From an uncultured Verrucomicrobiales bacterium (GTDB lineage: Bacteria > Verrucomicrobiota > Verrucomicrobiia > Verrucomicrobiales > Akkermansiaceae): a DNA stretch of 18,265 nt. The stretch covers positions 1-18,265 of the forward strand of contig CALBVA010000225.1 in the NCBI GenBank assembly GCA_937969125.1, given 5' to 3'. Position numbers and translations under genes: made by a program. Below are positions 13,656 to 18,265 of this stretch, in pieces (the stretch's first letter is position 1; each line of letters begins with the position of its first letter). The notes beneath the pieces are model-generated. The model was not told the origin of the DNA. It did not search any database and saw nothing but the letters and a program-made list of their open reading frames with translations.

Positions 13656-14525
13656 TCATTTTTTTGATGAGTCGCCCTTCACCAGTGCCACGCGGAAGCC
13701 AATGTTATGCGCTCGCCGATTCGGGTCGCGGCTGTATCGATACGCCGCACGGCAGCTCGTGGCCTTGCGATCCCACGCTCCGCCCCGGATCATCCGACCA
13801 TCGCCTTTCTCCGGTCCTGTCGGGTCAATGGCCGAAGTTGGGGATTCTTCGTACCAATCCGCACACCATTCATAAAGGTTTCCGTGCATGTCGTGAAATC
13901 CCCACTGGTTGGCGGCGAAGGTTTTCACCGGTGTACTTTTCTCACGATACTCGCCTTCGGTCTCCGTCCCATAAGGTCGTTTGCCATAAAAGTTCCCATC
14001 CTCGCTGGTGAAGCTCTCCCCATTGGAGAAGGGCGTCATTGTCCCCGCGCGACAGGCGTATTCCCACTGCGCTTCCGTCGGGAGAGTGTAGCGGGACTCC
14101 TGTGTAATCACCCCGGCCTCGATGTCCTTGGCCGTCAGCTTTTCACAAAAGGCCACCGCATCGTGCCAGTTCACAAAGCACATCGGCTGATCGTCACCAA
14201 TGGCGGAGGGCTTGCTCGCCAAGTTGGCTCCGCGTCCGACCGGCCCCCGTTGCTTGTTGATGAGATCCTCAAAGGTCGTACCCATTACGGTTGTCCATTG
14301 CTTTTGCGTGATCTCTGTTTGAGAGAGGTGGAAGTCCTTGGTCAAGGTCACCTTCCTCTCCTTCTCGTCCCGGCTCCGGCCTTTTTCCGTCGCCGGACTC
14401 CCCATGGTGAATTCACCTTTGGCGACCGGCAGGAGAATGAGCTCCGCGCTACTCGTCACCGGCTCGGACGCGAAGACAGGAAGGGCGAGGAGAGGAAGAA
14501 GAAGCTTGCTGAGCATGAGGCCCAT
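13656..14525 (-). CDS. Exported SUMF1/FGE-fold protein lacking one catalytic cysteine
   Basis: The product is 289 residues: a signal peptide (MLSKLLLPLLALPVFAS, cleaved about residue 20), then a full formylglycine-generating-enzyme/sulfatase-modifying-factor (SUMF1) domain. Recognisable blocks are FTMGSP, SQTEITQKQW, PMCFVNWHDAVAFCEKL, YTLPTEAQWEYACRAGT, GFHDMHGNLYEWCADWY and the C-terminal RGGAWDRKATSCRAAYR...NIGFRVA. In true formylglycine-generating enzymes two cysteines lie in the RGGSW region; here only the second is kept (C258) and the first is Arg (R253), so sulfatase activation is unlikely. Binding or structural roles are common for such domains. The frame opens with TTG at 14543; I chose ATG 14525 (14516 also gives a good signal peptide). 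It ends 86 bases before the flavoprotein gene, so it may share the operon or be separate. Confidence 0.87.
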   Translation of the reverse strand: MGLMLSKLLLPLLALPVFASEPVTSSAELILLPVAKGEFTMGSPATEKGRSRDEKERKVTLTKDFHLSQTEITQKQWTTVMGTTFEDLINKQRGPVGRGANLASKPSAIGDDQPMCFVNWHDAVAFCEKLTAKDIEAGVITQESRYTLPTEAQWEYACRAGTMTPFSNGESFTSEDGNFYGKRPYGTETEGEYREKSTPVKTFAANQWGFHDMHGNLYEWCADWYEESPTSAIDPTGPEKGDGRMIRGGAWDRKATSCRAAYRYSRDPNRRAHNIGFRVALVKGDSSKK

Positions 14526-14606
14526 CAGCAAGTGACGAACCAAAGATGATGAGCTGATTTGCTTTATAGAATGAAAGATCTAACAGCATGTGGCAGGGGA
14601 TAACAC

Positions 14607-14819
14607 CTACCTGACCCGCTTCTCCCGAAAAGAACTGCCGGACTCCTTCGCATAGTCCCGGAGCGCCTTCACCGGCTTGCGGTCGTCTGAGACCAGACAA
14701 AGCCGCACCTTGTGGTTAGTGAACTTTTGGATCAAGGCCCTCACAATCGGCTCATCCTGAAAATCCAAGAAGCAATAAAGTGAATCCACCCTCTGCAGCT
14801 CCATAAGAATTTCATCCAT
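14607..14819 (-). CDS. Small hypothetical protein (70 residues)
   Basis: This short frame encodes a cytoplasmic-looking product with an alternating pattern: a helix, a strand (LYCFLDF), a helix (EPIVRALIQKF), a strand (KVRLCLVSDD), and a basic helix (KPVKALRDYAK), ending in a basic tail. That would suit a small alpha/beta fold, or a fragment of a larger one. I do not recognise a family. An in-frame TGA lies 39 bases before the ATG and there is no clear ribosome binding site. It could be a real small gene or the remnant of a lost one. The 81 bases between it and the SUMF1-fold gene show nothing I can name. Confidence 0.35.
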   Translation of the reverse strand: MDEILMELQRVDSLYCFLDFQDEPIVRALIQKFTNHKVRLCLVSDDRKPVKALRDYAKESGSSFREKRVR

Positions 14820-14880
14820 TTTTCTGGTAATGAATCGGGAGGAAGTCCCAAGTAGAAGGTGAACCCTTGCTCATCTTCCT
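14820..14880. other. Short divergent spacer
   Basis: These 61 bases separate the minus-strand genes from the plus-strand beta-helix gene and should hold promoters for both directions. I see no convincing -35/-10 pair and no strong ribosome binding site for the TTG start at 14881. Confidence 0.35.
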
Positions 14881-17800
14881 TTGAAACTTACTCCTCACTC
14901 CTTTGTTCTCGTTCTGATTCCCTCACTTCATGCCGACGTTTTCTATGTCGATGCCTCGTCTCCTGATGGCGATGGAAGCTCCTGGCTGCAGGCTTTGCCC
15001 AGTCTGCAAGACGCGATCACGGCAGCGGTAAGCGGTGATGAAATCCGGGTCGCTCCGGGGACTTACAAACCCGGCACCGAGCGCGCCGACAGCTTTACCC
15101 TGCCCGCTGGAGTAAAAATTACCGGTGGTTGGCGCGGGAATGTCCGCATTCTTGATCCGGAAGCGAACGGGACCATTCTCTCCGGCGACCTTCAAGACGA
15201 CGGAACCCTGGCGGGGAATAATTACCACGTGATCGATGGGCTGAGTTCAGATCAAGACTCGCTGTTAGATGGTTTCACCATCACGGGAGGGAACAGTGAT
15301 GCCGAGTCTCCTAATGATCGCGGCGGTGGCATCACTCTTGGCGCAGCCTCGCCCAAACTCCGGAATCTTCGTTTTCTTGGGAATCGCGCCAAGTTTGGTG
15401 GTGGCTTGCATACGAACCGGCCTGATCCCGGAGCAGAGTTAATCAATGTTTCCTTCCTTCAAAACAAGGCGGACATCGCTGGGGGTGGAGGTGGGGCGAT
15501 CTATCTGACCAACTCCGCCGATCTCACGTTTACCAATTGTCTCTTCGCCAATAACAGCGCTGTTCGCAGCGGAGTGATGAACGGATTTACCTCTGATCCG
15601 CTCTTTATCAACTGCACCTTCGCCAATAACCAATCCGACACCCTCGGCGGAGCTCTCTACGGGACCAATGGGACCAACCCCACTCTCATCAACTGCATCT
15701 TCTGGGGAAATACCGCAGGCACTGGCACTCAGATTCAAACCAACACCATCACAGAGAATAGCTCGAACAATCTCATAGAAGGAGGCTATGCCGCCCGCCC
15801 CGAGGCGGTCATTTCCGCCGAGGATCCGCGCTTCCTCTTTACCAATCGATACATCCTCACCTCGAATTCGCCCGCCCTTAACGTAGGACTCGATAGTGCA
15901 AATTCCACTGAGACCGATCTCGCCGATCATCCGCGCAAGGTCGGTATCATCGATCTTGGTGCTTATGAGCTTCCTTCAAGTGCTCCGGATCTGGTCGTGA
16001 CTACCCTCGCGGATGAAGACGATGGCTCGCTGGAAGGTGGCGCGGGAGTCTCACTGCGGGAGGCCATTCTCTACGGTAACCAATCACTCATCCGACTTCC
16101 TGAATCAGCGGAGGAAGGAACTCTCACGCTCTCCGGCGGCGCTCTCCTCATCGAGCGGGATCTCTCGATTGAGCCTTTTCAAGGTTCGGCAGGTATTGTC
16201 ATCGATGGCAATGACATGTCCCGACATTTCATCATTCGCAATTCCGCCAAGGTCCAGCTGCAGAGCCTGACCCTCATCAATGGTCATGCGCCTGATGGTC
16301 GTGAATCCAACCGTCGCGGTGAAAGCGGAGGCTCCATTCACATCTCCGGACAGAGCCAGGTGAGCCTATCTGCTTGTCGTCTTTCTGAAAACCAAGCTGG
16401 TAACGGCTGGACTGCGGAAGGAGATGGCTCCACCGATCTTGGCGGCGGGGCCAGTGGCCACGGGGGCGCGGTTTATTGCGTGGATAGCGTTCTCTTTTTC
16501 TCAGCTTGTGAGATTTCCCGGAATCGTGCCGGAGATGCGGGCAGTAGTGTGGGGCCGACGCAGGGTTCCTCGCCAGGAGGGGATGGTGGGGGAGTCTTTG
16601 CCGATCTGCTCTCCACCTTGGAGATCTCAGAATCTCAAATTCTGGACAATCAGGCGGGCGATGGTGGAGGCGTTACCGGGGACCGGGTCGCCGGATCTGG
16701 AGGTCGTGCCGGTGGGATACTATCCGCGAATGGCTATCTCACGGTGAGCAATTGCCTCGTGCAGGGAAATACCGCAGGGAACGGTGCCTCCGTCGGCGCA
16801 GCGGGGTTTGCTGGAGACGCGGGGCTTGGCGGTGGTTTGGTGATCATCCAACACTCAGCAAATGTGACCCGATGCGAATTTCGCGGGAACCGAACCGGTC
16901 GTGGGGGAGATTCCGGCAGCCTAATTCGCCCCGGTCGGGGCCGGGACGGAGGAGGCATTTTTAGCTTAAGTGTACCCCGGCTCACGATCTCGGCCTGCTC
17001 GTTTTTTGACAATATGACCGGTCCGAATGGCTCGGGAACGACGACGAGATTCTCAGGATCTGGAGGGGCCATCGCCATGACCGGGGAGGGAACTCAAAAA
17101 CAATATGCGGAAATCTTTGACTGCCTCTTTTCCGGAAATGCCGCCAATCAGTTGGGAGGGGCTCTCGATGTAAGATCAGATGTCGAGGTGCTTGCGAGGA
17201 ACTGCACCTTTGATGGGAATCGTGCCAGCATTGTCCCTTTGCGTGCGGGTGGCGGAGGAGCTGTCTCTGTTACTTCGGGAGGAATTCTCACTTTGGAATA
17301 CTGCACCATCACGCGCAATGAAGCTCCTTCAGGTTTGGCAGGAGGGTGTGCCCTTCAAACAAACGGCAGGCTCATCGACGGAGAAACTCTCTATGACGCC
17401 ACGCTCAATATAAAGAGCTCCATCATCTCGGGAAATACGGGAGGAGATTTGTTAGGAATTGCTGGCTCCACCGTTACTAATGCGATTCTCATCAGTAATG
17501 GGAAAAATCTCATTGGCACTGGCAATGACCTTCTCACCTTGATTGATGAGGGCGATCAAACTGGCGTCACCGCGCCTCGGCTGGCTCGCCTGGGTGACTA
17601 CGGTGGTCTGCTGCCCACGGCTCCTCCCTTGATGGGCTCCCCGGCGATTGATACCGGCGGCTACAGCACGCTGCGATTTGATCAACGAGGGTTCCCCCGC
17701 ACCATCGGATCTGCCACCGATGTGGGGGCGGTGGAATATGCCGTCATCGGCACCTCCACGCCACAGAGTCTCTGGCAATATGACGCTGATGGCGATGGCC

Positions 17801-18102
17801 TCGGCTGGGGTGCCGAACAAGCCCTCGGAAGCGATCCATTAGACTCAAGTTCCGGACTAGACGGGAAGTTCTACATCGAGCCCGGAATTTCTAATAATGA
17901 GATTATCCCCATCTTGCGGCTGGAAAAAAGCGCGAGCGCGATCAACGGAACTATCTGGCGAGTTCTCCGCACACAGGACTTACAAAATTTCGATGAAATT
18001 TACAATGATCGCAGTTCTGGTTCGGTGAATTTTCCGCAAACAAACTTTCAATCACAAGGGCGTTTTTTCTTCGTTTTCGAGGCCGGGTATGATGCGAAGT
18101 GA
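14881..18102 (+). CDS. Large secreted beta-helix protein with two choice-of-anchor Q modules
   Basis: The 1073-residue product begins with an apparent signal peptide, MKLTPHSFVLVLIPSLHA, then DVFYVDASS, the usual start of such proteins. Residues about 45-340 are right-handed beta-helix repeats of the Pmp type, with GGAIYLTN and FxNN/NCxF units, ending with the choice-of-anchor Q motif DLGAYE (about 358). A second module opens with VTTLADEDDG...VSLREAI (about 373-395, CSLREA-like) and continues through glycine-rich beta-helix turns to RFDQRGFPRTIG and DVGAVEY (about 933-953). A calcium-binding-like DADGDGLGWGAEQALGSDPLD stretch (about 968-988) is followed by a C-terminal beta domain. No autotransporter barrel or PEP-CTERM tail is seen. 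Likely a surface or secreted adhesin or polysaccharide-active protein. The start is TTG; no in-frame ATG exists upstream, as a TGA sits at 14860. Confidence 0.86.
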   Translation: MKLTPHSFVLVLIPSLHADVFYVDASSPDGDGSSWLQALPSLQDAITAAVSGDEIRVAPGTYKPGTERADSFTLPAGVKITGGWRGNVRILDPEANGTILSGDLQDDGTLAGNNYHVIDGLSSDQDSLLDGFTITGGNSDAESPNDRGGGITLGAASPKLRNLRFLGNRAKFGGGLHTNRPDPGAELINVSFLQNKADIAGGGGGAIYLTNSADLTFTNCLFANNSAVRSGVMNGFTSDPLFINCTFANNQSDTLGGALYGTNGTNPTLINCIFWGNTAGTGTQIQTNTITENSSNNLIEGGYAARPEAVISAEDPRFLFTNRYILTSNSPALNVGLDSANSTETDLADHPRKVGIIDLGAYELPSSAPDLVVTTLADEDDGSLEGGAGVSLREAILYGNQSLIRLPESAEEGTLTLSGGALLIERDLSIEPFQGSAGIVIDGNDMSRHFIIRNSAKVQLQSLTLINGHAPDGRESNRRGESGGSIHISGQSQVSLSACRLSENQAGNGWTAEGDGSTDLGGGASGHGGAVYCVDSVLFFSACEISRNRAGDAGSSVGPTQGSSPGGDGGGVFADLLSTLEISESQILDNQAGDGGGVTGDRVAGSGGRAGGILSANGYLTVSNCLVQGNTAGNGASVGAAGFAGDAGLGGGLVIIQHSANVTRCEFRGNRTGRGGDSGSLIRPGRGRDGGGIFSLSVPRLTISACSFFDNMTGPNGSGTTTRFSGSGGAIAMTGEGTQKQYAEIFDCLFSGNAANQLGGALDVRSDVEVLARNCTFDGNRASIVPLRAGGGGAVSVTSGGILTLEYCTITRNEAPSGLAGGCALQTNGRLIDGETLYDATLNIKSSIISGNTGGDLLGIAGSTVTNAILISNGKNLIGTGNDLLTLIDEGDQTGVTAPRLARLGDYGGLLPTAPPLMGSPAIDTGGYSTLRFDQRGFPRTIGSATDVGAVEYAVIGTSTPQSLWQYDADGDGLGWGAEQALGSDPLDSSSGLDGKFYIEPGISNNEIIPILRLEKSASAINGTIWRVLRTQDLQNFDEIYNDRSSGSVNFPQTNFQSQGRFFFVFEAGYDAK

Positions 18103-18220
18103 CATCTCTTCAGAAGAAGATATTCAAAATAATCATAAGAAAAAGTATCGCTATCTCGTTTCCCCTCTTGTCGATTTCTTGCCAGAATTACAAATAACCA
18201 TTGAAGGTATCAGCCCATTC

Positions 18221-18243
18221 GCCTCAGCTTAAGAAGCTGAGGC
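18221..18243. repeat. Perfect 10-base hairpin downstream of the beta-helix gene
   Basis: Arms gcctcagctt (18221-18230) and aagctgaggc (18234-18243) pair perfectly round a 3-base loop, about 118 bases after the stop. No T-run follows on either strand, so it may be a U-tract-less terminator or part of another element. The rest of 18103-18265 shows no gene. Confidence 0.55.
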
Positions 18244-18265
18244 CTGATTCTATCGGAGATTCCCG

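Noticed and set aside
13656..14525. Calling the SUMF1-fold protein a sulfatase-activating enzyme
   Set aside because: One of the two catalytic cysteines is replaced by Arg.
13707..14549. 280-codon plus-strand frame
   Set aside because: Antisense to the SUMF1-fold gene, which has all family blocks.
16400..17080. Glycine-rich repeats in the beta-helix gene as a DNA repeat or CRISPR-like array
   Set aside because: The periodicity is in the protein (beta-helix turns), with irregular spacing and no conserved DNA repeat.

Overview
The window reads as a piece of a Gram-negative chromosome from the Planctomycetes-Verrucomicrobia-Chlamydiae side of the tree, most likely Verrucomicrobiota. This is inference. 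The hints are weak or absent Shine-Dalgarno sequences, a long secreted beta-helix protein of the 'choice-of-anchor Q' type with the C-terminal module common in that phylum, a SUMF1-domain protein, and a NirA-type nitrite reductase beside heme-rich redox genes. No RNA genes, CRISPR arrays, transposases or phage genes were seen.

Layout, right to left. Almost everything from 14.8 kb down to 1 is on the minus strand; only the gene at 14881-18102 is on the plus strand. Minus-strand order is: a small hypothetical ORF (14819-14607); an exported SUMF1-fold protein (14525-13656); a membrane flavoprotein fusing a NirB-like FAD/NAD(P) module, a BFD [2Fe-2S] module and a cytochrome-b-like membrane domain (13569-11557); a membrane-anchored cytochrome with ten heme motifs (11554-10334); a Tll0287/DUF3365 heme lipoprotein (10285-9662); a monoheme cytochrome c lipoprotein (9652-9248); a single-domain globin (9098-8652); a nitrate-type ABC permease with a ~215-residue coiled-coil insertion (8459-6807); two NrtC/NrtD-type ATPases (6735-5842 and 5732-4812); and an outer-membrane porin (4719-3433). 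A strong intrinsic terminator (3400-3359) closes this run. A second unit follows with a rhomboid protease, an EamA permease and a nearly complete ferredoxin-type nitrite reductase (nirA), cut by the window edge.

Working together (inference): the porin and ABC transporter would bring nitrate or nitrite across the two membranes, NirA would reduce nitrite to ammonium in the cytoplasm, and the globin would handle NO or O2. The flavoprotein, decaheme, DUF3365 and cytochrome c group looks like an envelope electron-transfer chain joined to the same locus; its substrate is not evident. No molybdenum nitrate reductase and no periplasmic nitrate-binding protein lie in the window.

The most unusual points are the three-part flavoprotein and its partner decaheme, the coiled-coil insertion in the permease, and a short palindromic repeat placed in three of the gaps of the operon.
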